A DNA stretch of 58,282 bases from Chloroflexota bacterium (GTDB lineage Bacteria > Chloroflexota > Anaerolineae > J102): the NCBI GenBank assembly GCA_029782215.1, contig JAKOVD010000009.1, positions 1 through 58,282 of the forward strand. The letters run 5' to 3'. The notes under the pieces are model-generated. The model saw only the letters and a list, made by a program, of their open reading frames with translations, did not search any database and was not told the origin of the DNA. Of this stretch, positions 41,618-50,477 are shown piece by piece. A program made the translations under genes and the position numbers. Positions within the stretch are counted from its first letter, which is position 1, and each line of letters opens with the position of its first letter.

Positions 41618-42682
41618 TCAGGCGGCGGTGGCCGCTGCCTGCACGGCAGAGGCGCTGTCAAGGCGGCGAATGCTGATCAGGTCGGCCTGCTCGCTGCGCA
41701 AGGCGATCAATGTGTCGCGCACCAGGTAGGCCGTGGGGTCCTTGGTCGGGCTGGCGAAGGCGGCCTGGATGCGCGTGCCGGGGAGAATGCCCAGGTCCAT
41801 CAACCGCCTGCGCTCGGTGCCGCGGCAGGCTCGCAGGATGTTCTCGACGATGGCGGATTCGCCCGGCTTCAGGCTGGAAAGCCGCGCGGCCGGCTTGCGT
41901 TCGGCGGCAGGAGCCAGGACTTCCACCGCCAGCACCGCCGTGATGTTGTCCGCCAACAGCGGGGCCAAGATGTGTTCGTTCCCCTCCGCCCAGAAGCGAA
42001 CCCGCTGTGACGATTGCTCCAGGATCTGAAATTCCATGCCCGGATAGAGGCCCTCGGCCACGAGTTGGGCGTAAATGACCTCGGGCTCATCCTCAATGTG
42101 GACGATCCGGCCCATGTCGCCGGCTGCAAAGGCTCCCAGCGATCGGCCGCTGGGATTGATGACCGCCCCATTGGCGGTGGGAATGGGGTCCCCATGCGGG
42201 TCATAGGCTGGGTTGCCCAGCTCGGCAGCGAGCGCCTCCACCGTGTCAGGCGCCAGCTCGTGCTCGGCCTGCTCGGCCTGCTCGTGCCACTCCTGCTCGA
42301 CGTAGCCCGTGCGATCCGCCAGATAGCGTTCCCAAAGCCGGTGCGCCCGCACGATGTGCAGGGCCGCCTCTCGCCCTTGCAGCGTCAGGCTAAAGGCGCC
42401 GTCGGCCAGCTCGACAAGCCCGCTCTGCTCCATGGTGGTCGCCAGTTCCGCCGCCCGATCGGTGGAGATCTGAAGGTCGCCGGCCAGGCTCGACAACGTC
42501 GCCAGCCGACCGCTGCGCTCACCAAAGAGGATGTGCTTCAGGGCGTCTTCGATGAGGACGCGCTCGGTGTGGCGCTGCGCCCGGCGCCAACGCTGCCATA
42601 ACCCCCGGTCTGGCCAGAACATCAGTGCCAACGCCAGCGCCCCTATGGCGAACAGGAGAAGTGCGATCAGTGGGTTGTACAT
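41618..42682 (-). CDS. Membrane-anchored DtxR-type regulator with FeoA domains
   Basis: About 354 residues from the ATG at 42682. A TTG at 42745 would add 21 residues but is less convincing. Residues 1-22 form a membrane helix (YNPLIALLLFAIGALALALMFW). A DtxR-like winged helix follows at about 40-105 (DALKHILFG, LSSLAGDLQISTDRAAELATTMEQSGLVELADGAFSLTLQGREAA), then a helical metal-binding/dimer region rich in His and Glu (WERYLADRTGYVEQEWHEQAEQAEHELA). One FeoA/SH3-like domain is at about 180-245, and a second is at about 265-340 (LSSLKPGESAIVENILRACRGTERRRLMDLGILPGTRI). It is first in the iron operon and just downstream of an iron-box palindrome, so it probably represses its own operon. A DNA-binding protein tied to the membrane is odd. 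Confidence 0.8.
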   Translation of the reverse strand: MYNPLIALLLFAIGALALALMFWPDRGLWQRWRRAQRHTERVLIEDALKHILFGERSGRLATLSSLAGDLQISTDRAAELATTMEQSGLVELADGAFSLTLQGREAALHIVRAHRLWERYLADRTGYVEQEWHEQAEQAEHELAPDTVEALAAELGNPAYDPHGDPIPTANGAVINPSGRSLGAFAAGDMGRIVHIEDEPEVIYAQLVAEGLYPGMEFQILEQSSQRVRFWAEGNEHILAPLLADNITAVLAVEVLAPAAERKPAARLSSLKPGESAIVENILRACRGTERRRLMDLGILPGTRIQAAFASPTKDPTAYLVRDTLIALRSEQADLISIRRLDSASAVQAAATAA

Positions 42683-42785
42683 GGCAATGGTAAGTGGTGC
42701 AGTGAAGGCAGAAACGGTAGGGGATGAAGACAGGACATGCGGCAAGTGCTGGCCGATGAAGACGCTGTTTTAGTGTTTCCTAAAC

Positions 42786-42805
42786 AATTTAGGTTAGCCT
42801 AAATT
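42786..42805. promoter_or_regulatory. DtxR/MntR-type operator (iron-box palindrome)
   Basis: The palindrome has arms AATTTAGG (42786-42793) and CCTAAATT (42798-42805) around TTAG. Its core TTAGGTTAGCCTAA is the shared core of DtxR/IdeR/MntR-class boxes. It overlaps the -10 element and expected start of the promoter that reads into the regulator-FeoB operon, so metal-loaded repressor should block transcription. Confidence 0.85.
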
Positions 42806-42831
42806 CTAGGCGAAGTCCTTCTGTCTGTCAA
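42803..42831 (-). promoter_or_regulatory. Promoter of the iron operon
   Basis: On the minus strand a perfect TTGACA (42826-42831) is followed by a 17-base spacer and TAGAAT (42803-42808). The start is expected near 42796, inside the iron-box palindrome. It points into the regulator and FeoB genes. Confidence 0.8.
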
Positions 42832-42987
42832 GTACCGATGAACGGGGCGCCGTGACATGAGATGTGACGCAGCTTACAGGGTGGCGCCCTGACACTTATT
42901 GCACAAGCCATTGCCCGATTCCTTGTTCGGGTCGGCCACGGCGTATACTCGTCTTAACAAGACGTGCCGCGTCCCGGAGGCTTTGCC

Positions 42988-44079
42988 ATGACTGATGAAT
43001 ACCAACCCGCCCTTGATCTCATGAACGGGGGCTCCGATGAGTTCTTGCCCGCTCCAACCGGGTCAGAGTCCGGCCTGCCCTCGGTATTGGCAGCCGGCGC
43101 CGGCCTCCTGTCCCTGGCCCTCCTGGCGCCCGCCGGGTGGCTGCTCTACAGCGCCTTTGGCATCGGCCACGAGGAGTCCTTGTCCCCCGCCCTGAAGGCG
43201 CAGCGCATCGAGTTCGAAGCAGGGCCGGTCGGCAGGCTCAGCTATTATGTCGACCGCCAGCAGTGGGGCCGACCGCTTGTGCTTGTGCATAGCATCAATG
43301 CCGCCGCCAGCAGCTTCGAGATGCGCCCGCTTTTCGAGCACTATCGCCGCCAACGCCCCGTTTTTGCGCTGGATTTGCCCGGCTACGGGTTTTCGGATCG
43401 CAGCGATCGCGTCTACAGCCCGGAACTGTTCACCGAGGCCATCGCGGTGTTCATCCATACACAGGTCGGGCAGCCTGCCGATGTCATGGCCTTGTCGCTG
43501 GGCTGCGAATTCGCCGCCCGCGCCGCCTTGAGCTATCCGGATCGCGTCCGGTCTTTGGTGTTCATTTCGCCAAGTGGATTGGGCAAGGGCAAGGGAGACC
43601 GCGCCTCGCAGCGGGCGGGCTCCGTGGGCGCGGGCAGCGGGCTTCATTCGGTCCTCGCCGTCCCCCTCTGGGCGCAGGGGCTGTATGACCTCATCGCCAC
43701 GCGCAAGAGCATCACCTACTTCCTGCGCCAGAGCTTCGCGGCGGTGCCGCCCACCAGCCTGATCGACTATGCCTATGAGACCTCGCACCAGCCGGGAGCG
43801 CGTTTTGCCCCGCTCTACTTCCTGAGCGGCGCCCTGTTCACCCGGCGCGTGCGTCAGGATGTCTATGCCGCCCTGAAGACGCCGACGCTGGTGCTCTATG
43901 ACCGCGACGCGTTCGTCAGCTTCGACGCTCTCCCGGAGCTGCAGTTGGCCAACCCTGCCATCAGCGCCGTCCGCATCGCGCCCACACGGGGCCTCCCCCA
44001 CTGGGAGAAGCTTGACGAGACCACACAGGCGGTCGATCAGTTCTGGCAAGCCCTGCCTGGCAGCGCTGGCGCCGGCTGA
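42988..44079 (+). CDS. Alpha/beta hydrolase with N-terminal membrane helix
   Basis: About 363 residues from the ATG at 42988, chosen for the GGAGG ten bases upstream; an ATG eight codons earlier is less likely. A single hydrophobic helix near residues 35-58 (VLAAGAGLLSLALLAPAGWLLYSAF) probably anchors it. The hydrolase fold shows PLVLVHSINAAASSFEM (oxyanion region), FALDLPGYGFSDR, the nucleophile in MALSLGCEFAA (a variant of GxSxG), the acid in LVLYDRDAFV and the His in GLPHWEKLDE. The substrate is unknown. It is divergent from the iron operon, and a TATACT at 42944-42949 may be its -10 element. Whether iron affects it is open. Confidence 0.85.
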   Translation: MTDEYQPALDLMNGGSDEFLPAPTGSESGLPSVLAAGAGLLSLALLAPAGWLLYSAFGIGHEESLSPALKAQRIEFEAGPVGRLSYYVDRQQWGRPLVLVHSINAAASSFEMRPLFEHYRRQRPVFALDLPGYGFSDRSDRVYSPELFTEAIAVFIHTQVGQPADVMALSLGCEFAARAALSYPDRVRSLVFISPSGLGKGKGDRASQRAGSVGAGSGLHSVLAVPLWAQGLYDLIATRKSITYFLRQSFAAVPPTSLIDYAYETSHQPGARFAPLYFLSGALFTRRVRQDVYAALKTPTLVLYDRDAFVSFDALPELQLANPAISAVRIAPTRGLPHWEKLDETTQAVDQFWQALPGSAGAG

Positions 44080-44269
44080 GGCCGCCGCGGTAGGAGCTTC
44101 ACAGGGGCAGGGCTGCGCTTGCATCGAACGCCGTGCGTGGCTTATGCTCTTCGTGTCGTGTTTGTGTGGGCCTTCTGGCCCGAACCGAAAGTGCTCCGCA
44201 GCGCTGCGCTTGAGCACCCCTTACTCCCTACCAGGCCGGCTGGTCACGCAGGTGCGTCTTTCTTGACCT

Positions 44270-45697
44270 ATGGAAAGTTCGACAAGATCGCATTCCAACC
44301 TGGATGTCCCCCCGTCGCTGGACGAACGTTTCGCGCCCTTCTCCCGCCGCATGCAGGATGAAGGCCTTCCCCCCCTCGTCATCGACACGTTCCGCTACTA
44401 TTACGCCCAGCTCGCCGGGGGCCAGACCGGCTTTATTCCCGAGTCGTCGATCCGGCCCGTCGCCAAGCTGCCCGATATGGAGTCGCTGCCCGAGCATCTT
44501 GCCGATGTGGGCCGTGCGGTGATGGGCCGGACGGTGGTGATCAAGCTCAACGGCGGGCTTGGCACCAGCATGGGCTTGGAGAGGGCCAAGTCGCTTCTCA
44601 AGGTGCGTGACGGCCTTACCTTCCTGGACATCATCGTTCGCCAGGCCCAGGAGAGCGGCGCGCATTTGCTGTTCATGAACAGCTTCAACACTCGGGCCGA
44701 TACGCTGGAGGCCCTCCAGCCCTACGCCCACCTGTGGGGCAAACTGCCCATTGACTTCGTGCAGCACAAGGTGCCCAAGGTGCTGCGGTCGGATCTCAGT
44801 CCGGCGATTTGGGCGGTCGATCCCAGTCTGGAGTGGTGTCCCCCCGGCCACGGCGATATCTACACCGCCCTGGTCACCAGCGGCATGCTGGACAGCCTGC
44901 TGGCTGCCGGATACCTCTACGCCTTTGTATCGAACGCCGACAACCTCGGCGCTGTACTCGATCCCAGCCTGCTCGGCTACCTCGTCCAACACCGGCTGCC
45001 CTTCATGATGGAGGTTGCCGACCGTACACCGGCGGACCGCAAAGGAGGGCACCTGGCCAAGCGGGTCGATGGCCAATTGATCCTGCGCGAGTCCGCCCAA
45101 TGTCTGCCCGAAGACGAAACGGCCTTCCAGGATATCGGCAAGCATCGCTACTTCAACACGAACAACCTTTGGATCGATCTGCGCGTGCTGCAGTCCACGA
45201 TGCAGGCGCGGCGCAACGTGCTGGGGCTGCCGTTGATCCGCAACGCCAAGCCGCTCGATCCGCGCGACAGGAATTCACCTCCGGTCTTCCAACTGGAAAC
45301 AGCCATGGGGGCAGCCATCGGCGTCTTCGAAGGCGCCAGCGCCATCCGGGTGCCGCGCAGCCGTTTTGCCCCGGTCAAGACCACAAGCGACCTTATCGCC
45401 GTGCGCTCTGACGCCTATGTGCTGACGCCCGACTTCCGGATTGTGCTCAACCCGGAACGGCCCTACCCTGGCCCACCCCTGATCGACCTCGACCCCGCCC
45501 TTTATACGCTTGTCGATGAGTTGGATGCACGCTTCCCCGAAGGCCCCCCCTCCCTGGTCGACTGCGCCAGCCTTATCGTGCGGGGGGATGTCCGCTTTGG
45601 CAGCGACGTCCACATCAGCGGCCAGGTACGCCTGTCCACCAAGGCCCCGCGCCCGCTCATGGTCGCCAGCGGCACCGTGATCGAAGGCAGCTGCTGA
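44270..45697 (+). CDS. UTP-glucose-1-phosphate uridylyltransferase (UDPGP type)
   Basis: The 475-residue enzyme belongs to the eukaryote-type UGP2 family rather than bacterial GalU. The nucleotide-binding loop is VVIKLNGGLGTSMGLERAKSLL (about 89-110), and KVPKVLRSDLSP, WCPPGHGDIYTALVTSG and YAFVSNADNLGA (about 219-230) follow. RYFNTNNLWIDL is the Asn-rich product-side motif. The C-terminal region (RFGSDVHISGQVRLS) fits the left-handed beta-helix cap of the family. It makes UDP-glucose for polysaccharide or glycolipid synthesis. It stands alone; its ATG lies 190 bases after the hydrolase. Confidence 0.95.
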   Translation: MESSTRSHSNLDVPPSLDERFAPFSRRMQDEGLPPLVIDTFRYYYAQLAGGQTGFIPESSIRPVAKLPDMESLPEHLADVGRAVMGRTVVIKLNGGLGTSMGLERAKSLLKVRDGLTFLDIIVRQAQESGAHLLFMNSFNTRADTLEALQPYAHLWGKLPIDFVQHKVPKVLRSDLSPAIWAVDPSLEWCPPGHGDIYTALVTSGMLDSLLAAGYLYAFVSNADNLGAVLDPSLLGYLVQHRLPFMMEVADRTPADRKGGHLAKRVDGQLILRESAQCLPEDETAFQDIGKHRYFNTNNLWIDLRVLQSTMQARRNVLGLPLIRNAKPLDPRDRNSPPVFQLETAMGAAIGVFEGASAIRVPRSRFAPVKTTSDLIAVRSDAYVLTPDFRIVLNPERPYPGPPLIDLDPALYTLVDELDARFPEGPPSLVDCASLIVRGDVRFGSDVHISGQVRLSTKAPRPLMVASGTVIEGSC

Positions 45698-45709
45698 CCG
45701 GGCGCCTGC

Positions 45710-46117
45710 TCAGCGCCAGAGGTTTCGCAGACCCCCGAAGTGATAGACCAGCCAGCCCAAGGCAACGAGAACAAGGGTCACTTCGGGGACGCCGCGCAAC
45801 CCCAGCCGGAACAGGTCGAGGATCAGGATCACCAGGACGATCAGCGAGAGCGCCACGGGCAGCAGAGCGCGCCAGAGGGAAACGGAGGGTCGGCCTGGAG
45901 GTGAAGCGGAGGGCTCCGAGCGGTACCAGCGATCGTAGTCCGCCCGGCGCCCCGGATTGGACAGCACCTCGTAAGCCTCATTCAGATCCTGCATCGCCTG
46001 GTCATCCTCCTGCCCCGCATCGGGATGACGCAGGCGCGCCAGCCGCCGGTAGGCGGCCTGGATGACTTCTGGCTCCGCCTCAGGGTGCACCTGCAGAATC
46101 CGGTAGTAGTCCTTCAT
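45710..46117 (-). CDS. J-domain membrane protein
   Basis: The 135-residue protein begins with a J domain (residues 1-65): DYYRILQVHPEAEPEVIQAAYRRLARLRHPDA, with the HPD triad that stimulates DnaK, then LNEAYEVLSNPGRRADYDRWYRS. Two hydrophobic segments follow (ALLPVALSLIVLVILILDLF and VTLVLVALGWLVYHFGG), so it should recruit DnaK to the membrane. It lacks the zinc and client-binding domains of DnaJ. It is convergent with the UDP-glucose pyrophosphorylase gene (12 bases). Confidence 0.9.
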   Translation of the reverse strand: MKDYYRILQVHPEAEPEVIQAAYRRLARLRHPDAGQEDDQAMQDLNEAYEVLSNPGRRADYDRWYRSEPSASPPGRPSVSLWRALLPVALSLIVLVILILDLFRLGLRGVPEVTLVLVALGWLVYHFGGLRNLWR

Positions 46118-46154
46118 CCTGGCTGCGGGTTCGGATCAAGACGCCGCCCCGACA

Positions 46155-46193
46155 AAAGCACAGCCCTGGCAGGCGCGCGGCCACCAGGGCTGT
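46155..46193 (-). terminator. Probable terminator
   Basis: Arms 46184-46193 and 46160-46169 form a perfect 10-base stem (ACAGCCCTGG on the minus strand first, CCAGGGCTGT after the loop), followed on the minus strand by GCTTTTG. It ends the transcript of the proline-rich membrane protein gene. Confidence 0.65.
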
Positions 46194-46218
46194 CATAACG
46201 AAGTGGATGAGAAGAAGG

Positions 46219-46905
46219 TCAGGAGGCGGGCGCTGGCGGTTCGGTCACCGTAGCCACAGCCTCATCCGCAGCCGTGGTGACCTCCTCAACTGCCTCTGAG
46301 ACCGTGGCCGCAGCTTCGCCGGACTTGGCCTCGACGGTGGCTGGCGCAGATGACACGGCTGCCTTCAAGTCCTCAGGGAGCGGAGGCGCCAACGGCGGGG
46401 GTGGCGGCAGCGGTCCCTCCGCAGCGGCTGCTACGGCGGCCGCCGCAACCACCGGCTTCGTCTCGATCGTCGGCGTCACGGGTGGGGCCGCAGGTGGAGC
46501 CACAGGCGGGGCCACAGGCGGCGGCGGCAGCGGCGGCTCGGGTCGCATGGCCGCCGGAGCGGCGGCGACAGCCAGGGCCGGGGCCGCTGCCATGGGCGCT
46601 TCGGCCAGGTCCGCCAGGCGCTCGATGGCATGGGCGCTCCTGCGCGTGTTGCGCTCCAGATCGGTCGCCAGCACCAGCAAGCTGCCGAGCACGAACCACT
46701 GGAAGAAGAGCGCTAACGAGACCAGGAGGGAGAGGACGCTGCCTATCTGGACGATAGTCAGTTGGACGCCGCGGAACATCTGGGTCCCTGCAAGCCAACT
46801 GGTGATGACACCTGCGACGCCCGCGATCAGGAGGATCCAGGCCATCACCAGGATGGCATAGCCAATCAGCCGCAGACAACCGTACTTACGTGGAGCTTGG
46901 TGCAC
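46219..46905 (-). CDS. Membrane protein with Pro/Ala-rich C-terminus
   Basis: A 228-residue protein with two or three membrane helices in its first 85 residues (LIGYAILVMAWILLIAGVAGVITSW and VLSLLVSLALFFQWFVLGSLLVL). A short helix with ERNTRRSAHAIERLADLA follows, then a low-complexity tail of Pro, Ala, Val and Thr. I do not recognise the family. The tail could cross a cell-wall layer or serve as a scaffold. It sits 22 bases downstream of the lipoprotein gene on the same strand, so the two are probably co-transcribed. Confidence 0.65.
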   Translation of the reverse strand: MHQAPRKYGCLRLIGYAILVMAWILLIAGVAGVITSWLAGTQMFRGVQLTIVQIGSVLSLLVSLALFFQWFVLGSLLVLATDLERNTRRSAHAIERLADLAEAPMAAAPALAVAAAPAAMRPEPPLPPPPVAPPVAPPAAPPVTPTIETKPVVAAAAVAAAAEGPLPPPPPLAPPLPEDLKAAVSSAPATVEAKSGEAAATVSEAVEEVTTAADEAVATVTEPPAPAS

Positions 46906-46927
46906 GTTAGTGCCTCCTTGTGGGGGA

Positions 46928-47917
46928 TCAAGGATTGGGCAACGGAATCGCCTTTACGCCATTGGGAAGCGGGAACAGAAGAACAACCTCTGCATCGACC
47001 TTGTTCAGAAGTGGCAGCAGCATCGACACGGCCTGCCTGACCGGCGCGTATTCGTCAGTGTAGTACATCTGGCCGTAGAGACTGGCGGCATTCTTCAGGA
47101 AGTCATTGCTCCAGACGAAGCCAGGCATCTCGGCATCGTTCACCCACACGAACAGCCCGTTGGGCATGGCGCGCACCGTGATGTGCTGGATGCCGCGGTC
47201 CTCCATCATCTTCACGCTGTCTGCCGGCAGCTCCATCGATCGCATGCTCACGCCGAACGCATCCTCCAGGTCACGGGTCGAGACCGAAAGGATGGTGGGC
47301 ACGCCGTTGTCGTCATACTTGAGCTGGGCTCGCACCTTGGCCATTGCGGACTCTTCGGCGGACGGCGCTTCCGGAATGGGCTGCTTCGGGTCGCGCAGAG
47401 CGATTTCCTCGTTGCCGGGCGCCACCGGGAACTTGACCGCAAGGTCCAAGCCCATCCGCTGCGCAAACGGCACCAGGATGCTCAACACCTTAGCTGTGCG
47501 CTGATCGAGCAGACCCACCGCACCTGCCATCTCACTCATGCTCGACAGCTTGTCGCCCGTCCAGCCCACGTGCGGAAGCGGCTGCCCGTTGACGAACATG
47601 AAGAGGCCATCGTCCTTGTGCACCAGCTCAATATGCTGCACGTTCGTGCGCATGAACCAATCGATGTACTCTTGTGGCAGCTTGACCCCCGTCAGGTCGA
47701 CTTGCCCGAACGTAGCCGTCTTGAGCATCTCGGGACTCATGCCTGCCACTGATGGGACGCCCTGCTCGTCGATCTGAATCGTCACGCGCGGCAAAGCCAG
47801 CAGAAAGCCACCGTCTTGCTCGGCAACTTGCGTCGGCTCAGCGCCGCACGCCGTCAGAAGCAGAAGGGCCGCCAAAAGAACCGGCAGCAGCCAAACCAAA
47901 CGCTTCGATGTGATCAT
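46928..47917 (-). CDS. Lipoprotein, two-repeat exported protein
   Basis: About 329 residues from the ATG at 47917, preceded by GGAGG at eight bases; the in-frame TTG two codons before is too close to it. The signal peptide (LVWLLPVLLAALLLLTAC) ends in a lipobox, so the protein is membrane-anchored. The mature part seems to contain two related halves. Compare VDLTGVKLPQEYIDWFMRTNVQHIELVHKDDGLFMFVNGQPLPHVGWTGDKL with MRSMELPADSVKMMEDRGIQHITVRAMPNGLFVWVNDAEMPGFVWSNDFL. Function unknown. A promoter-like pair lies upstream, and the Pro-rich membrane protein follows. Confidence 0.75.
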   Translation of the reverse strand: MITSKRLVWLLPVLLAALLLLTACGAEPTQVAEQDGGFLLALPRVTIQIDEQGVPSVAGMSPEMLKTATFGQVDLTGVKLPQEYIDWFMRTNVQHIELVHKDDGLFMFVNGQPLPHVGWTGDKLSSMSEMAGAVGLLDQRTAKVLSILVPFAQRMGLDLAVKFPVAPGNEEIALRDPKQPIPEAPSAEESAMAKVRAQLKYDDNGVPTILSVSTRDLEDAFGVSMRSMELPADSVKMMEDRGIQHITVRAMPNGLFVWVNDAEMPGFVWSNDFLKNAASLYGQMYYTDEYAPVRQAVSMLLPLLNKVDAEVVLLFPLPNGVKAIPLPNP

Positions 47918-48048
47918 TGCCAATACCTCCTCATAAGACGCCGGTGTTGCTCCGGCTATTGGAACGGCAAGGAACAGTGCTGACTAAGCGAAGACGCACG
48001 TAACCCAAACGTGCCAATTAGGTGCAGTACGACTTCGTGCGCTTATTC

Positions 48049-48076
48049 AGTATACCTTGTTGGCGGAAAAACGCAA
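48049..48076 (-). promoter_or_regulatory. Probable lipoprotein promoter
   Basis: On the minus strand TTGCGT (48071-48076), a 16-base spacer and TATACT (48049-48054), followed by about 130 bases to the lipoprotein start at 47917. The rest of the gap (47918-48146) has no gene I can support. Confidence 0.4.
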
Positions 48077-48146
48077 GATGGGGTTTGACGCGATTGTCAT
48101 ATTGTGGCACGTGAATCTCACAGAACGCCGAAAACATGCTTCATCT

Positions 48147-50477
48147 TCAGCTTTCTTTCTCAGGAACTAGTTGCGTCTGTATTGCTCGCCAAACGCTTTC
48201 GCCCGTGATTGGCAGTTCTGATACGCGTACGCCAATTGCATCATAGATGGCGTTAGCGATAGCTGGCGCCGTAGGAACAAGCGAATGCTCGCCAATACCA
48301 CGCGCACCATAAGGACCGTCGTCTTGCGGAACCTCAACGATAACTGCATCCAGCGTCTGCGGCAGATCAAGAGCCGTTGCGACGCGGTAGTCGAGAAATC
48401 CGGGGTTTCGGGCAATTCCGTCGACGAATTGAAGCTGTTCGAACAGGGTGGTGCTCAGTCCCTGCATGGCGCCACCTTTCATCTGCGATAAGACCAGATC
48501 CGGGTTGAGCGCATGACCGACATCAAATGCCGACACAAGTTGCAGCACATCCACCTCCCCTGTTTCCAGGTCCACTTCGACTTCGACAGCCTGTGCGCCC
48601 GTACTGAAATGCGAGATCGGGCGATACGATCCGTCTGACTCGGCAGATGGCGCCGCCGTAAAGACGCCCTCACCAGTCAGGAGCTGCGGCGGCGCAATCT
48701 GCGATGATGGTTCCATGCCATAGGCGACCTCTGCGAGGGCCGCCATCTTCGTGCTGGCGTGCGACACGACGAAGCCATCCACGATATCGAGCGATCCCAC
48801 GGCTTCATTCCACTGCTGGGCGGCAATGTCAAGGATCTGGGCCCGCAAATGCTGCGCCGCCTTGAGGACGGCATTCCCCGCACTCCACGTAAGGGGGCTG
48901 TCAGCCGCCGGCAGCGCCGCCGGGCTCCGCCCGGTGTCGCTGGGCGCCATCTTCACCGCCTCCGCGGACACCCCCAGGGTGGCCGCCACCAACTGCACGG
49001 CAATCGTGTACAGACCCTGGCCCGTGTCAATGCCTCCCAGGCTCACCACGACGCGGCCATCAGGCGCCAACTGCAGCATCGCCGCCGCCGTGGCGCCGCG
49101 TCCGCCAAACACTGGGCTCCACATCGCCGCCAGTCCCCGGCCCCGACGCGTCATGCGCGCCTTGGCCGGCGCCTTGGTGGTACGCAACCCTGTCGCCGCC
49201 CTGCGGATACATTGGTCGAGGCCCGTGGCGTGCATCACCCGGCCGCCGCCGATGGCGTCGCCGCCCCGCAGGGCGTTCCGCAGCCGGAATTCGACCGGTG
49301 GGATGCGCAGCGCCGCCGCCAGGCGATCCATCTGCTGCTCGATGGCCCAGTGTACCTCTGCCATCCCGTTCCCCCGCATCGGCGCCGCCACGGGTTGGTT
49401 CGTATAGACAACATCACTCTCGATGCTGACGTTGGCCACCCGGTAGGGACCCGCCCCTGCCAGCGCCGCCGCATACGCCAGGTCGATGACAGCATCGGCG
49501 CTTGCGCCGGCGTCCCAGATATAGCGCGCTTCAACGGCCGTCAGGAGGCCGTCAGCGGTAGCGCCCACCTTCACTTCGGCCTGCAGGCCGGGACGGCGGA
49601 AGGTGCTGCTGAAATCCTCCAGCCGGCTCAACACCAGCTTCACCGGCCGGCCGGGTAGGCGCATGGCCAGCGCCACCAACAGCGCCTCAATGCTGACGTG
49701 GGTCTTGCCTCCGAAGCCGCCCCCCACAAACGGGGTGACCATGCGCAGACGCTCAGGACCTAGCCCGAGGGCCTGGGCAATGAGGTCACGCTTGGCAAAC
49801 GGCGCCTGCGTCGACGCCCACAGCGTGATTTGGCCGTTGTCATCCATCTGCGCGACGCCGCCGTGGGGTTCCATGGCGACGTGCAAGACCGAGCTGGCCC
49901 GGTAAGTGTGCTCGACGACGACCGCGGCCTGAGCCAACCCGGCGCGTACGTCGCCGCGCTCCTGCAGCGTGTGGTGAGCAATATTGGTGCCGGGCACAGG
50001 CGCTACGTGCGCCGCCCGGTCGTAGCCCATGCCATCGACATGGACCAGGGGGGCGGCAGGCGCCAGGCTGGCAGCGAGATCATAAACACCCGGCAGGTCC
50101 CGATAGGTGACAGTCACCAGACCCGCTGCCCTTTCCGCCGCCTCGCTTGTGGCAGCCACCGCCACGGCCACCGGCTCGCCGGCGTAACGCACGCGAGTTT
50201 GGGCCAACACCGGCCGGTCGTGTAGTTGCTGCCCAAGCATGCCGGGGACGTCGGCGCCGGTCAGCAGCAGGAAGACACCGGGAACGGCAAGAGCCTGCGT
50301 AATGTCGACGTGGAGCAGCTCAGCATGCGGGTGCGTGCTGTGGACGATGCGTGCGTGCAACAGCTCCGGTCCAAAATCCAGGTCGTCGACATAGCGCGCC
50401 GTCCCGGTCAGTCTGCGCTGACCTTCAACCCTGGCAAAGGGTCTGCCGACAATGTTGGACTTACGGAGAGTGGTCAT
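48147..50477 (-). CDS. Molybdenum hydroxylase, large (molybdopterin-binding) subunit
   Basis: The 776-residue protein is the large subunit of a xanthine-dehydrogenase-family enzyme, which hydroxylates a substrate carbon with water and passes electrons to Fe-S and FAD. It has the N-terminal part RVEGQRRLTGTARYVDDLDF, the Moco motif GGGFGGKTHVSIEAL at about 247-262 and the later AAPMRGNGMAEVHWAIEQQMD region. Near the C-terminus GARGIGEHSLVPTAPAIANAI holds the Glu expected to act as the active-site base (about 726). The Cys-containing signature of CO dehydrogenase (AYxCSFR) is not seen. The start overlaps the Fe-S subunit gene by ATGA. The substrate cannot be told. Confidence 0.92.
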   Translation of the reverse strand: MTTLRKSNIVGRPFARVEGQRRLTGTARYVDDLDFGPELLHARIVHSTHPHAELLHVDITQALAVPGVFLLLTGADVPGMLGQQLHDRPVLAQTRVRYAGEPVAVAVAATSEAAERAAGLVTVTYRDLPGVYDLAASLAPAAPLVHVDGMGYDRAAHVAPVPGTNIAHHTLQERGDVRAGLAQAAVVVEHTYRASSVLHVAMEPHGGVAQMDDNGQITLWASTQAPFAKRDLIAQALGLGPERLRMVTPFVGGGFGGKTHVSIEALLVALAMRLPGRPVKLVLSRLEDFSSTFRRPGLQAEVKVGATADGLLTAVEARYIWDAGASADAVIDLAYAAALAGAGPYRVANVSIESDVVYTNQPVAAPMRGNGMAEVHWAIEQQMDRLAAALRIPPVEFRLRNALRGGDAIGGGRVMHATGLDQCIRRAATGLRTTKAPAKARMTRRGRGLAAMWSPVFGGRGATAAAMLQLAPDGRVVVSLGGIDTGQGLYTIAVQLVAATLGVSAEAVKMAPSDTGRSPAALPAADSPLTWSAGNAVLKAAQHLRAQILDIAAQQWNEAVGSLDIVDGFVVSHASTKMAALAEVAYGMEPSSQIAPPQLLTGEGVFTAAPSAESDGSYRPISHFSTGAQAVEVEVDLETGEVDVLQLVSAFDVGHALNPDLVLSQMKGGAMQGLSTTLFEQLQFVDGIARNPGFLDYRVATALDLPQTLDAVIVEVPQDDGPYGARGIGEHSLVPTAPAIANAIYDAIGVRVSELPITGESVWRAIQTQLVPEKES

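Noticed and set aside
44191..44216. Hairpin GTGCTC with GAGCAC as terminator of the hydrolase gene
   Set aside because: The stem has internal mismatches and there is no T-run after it.
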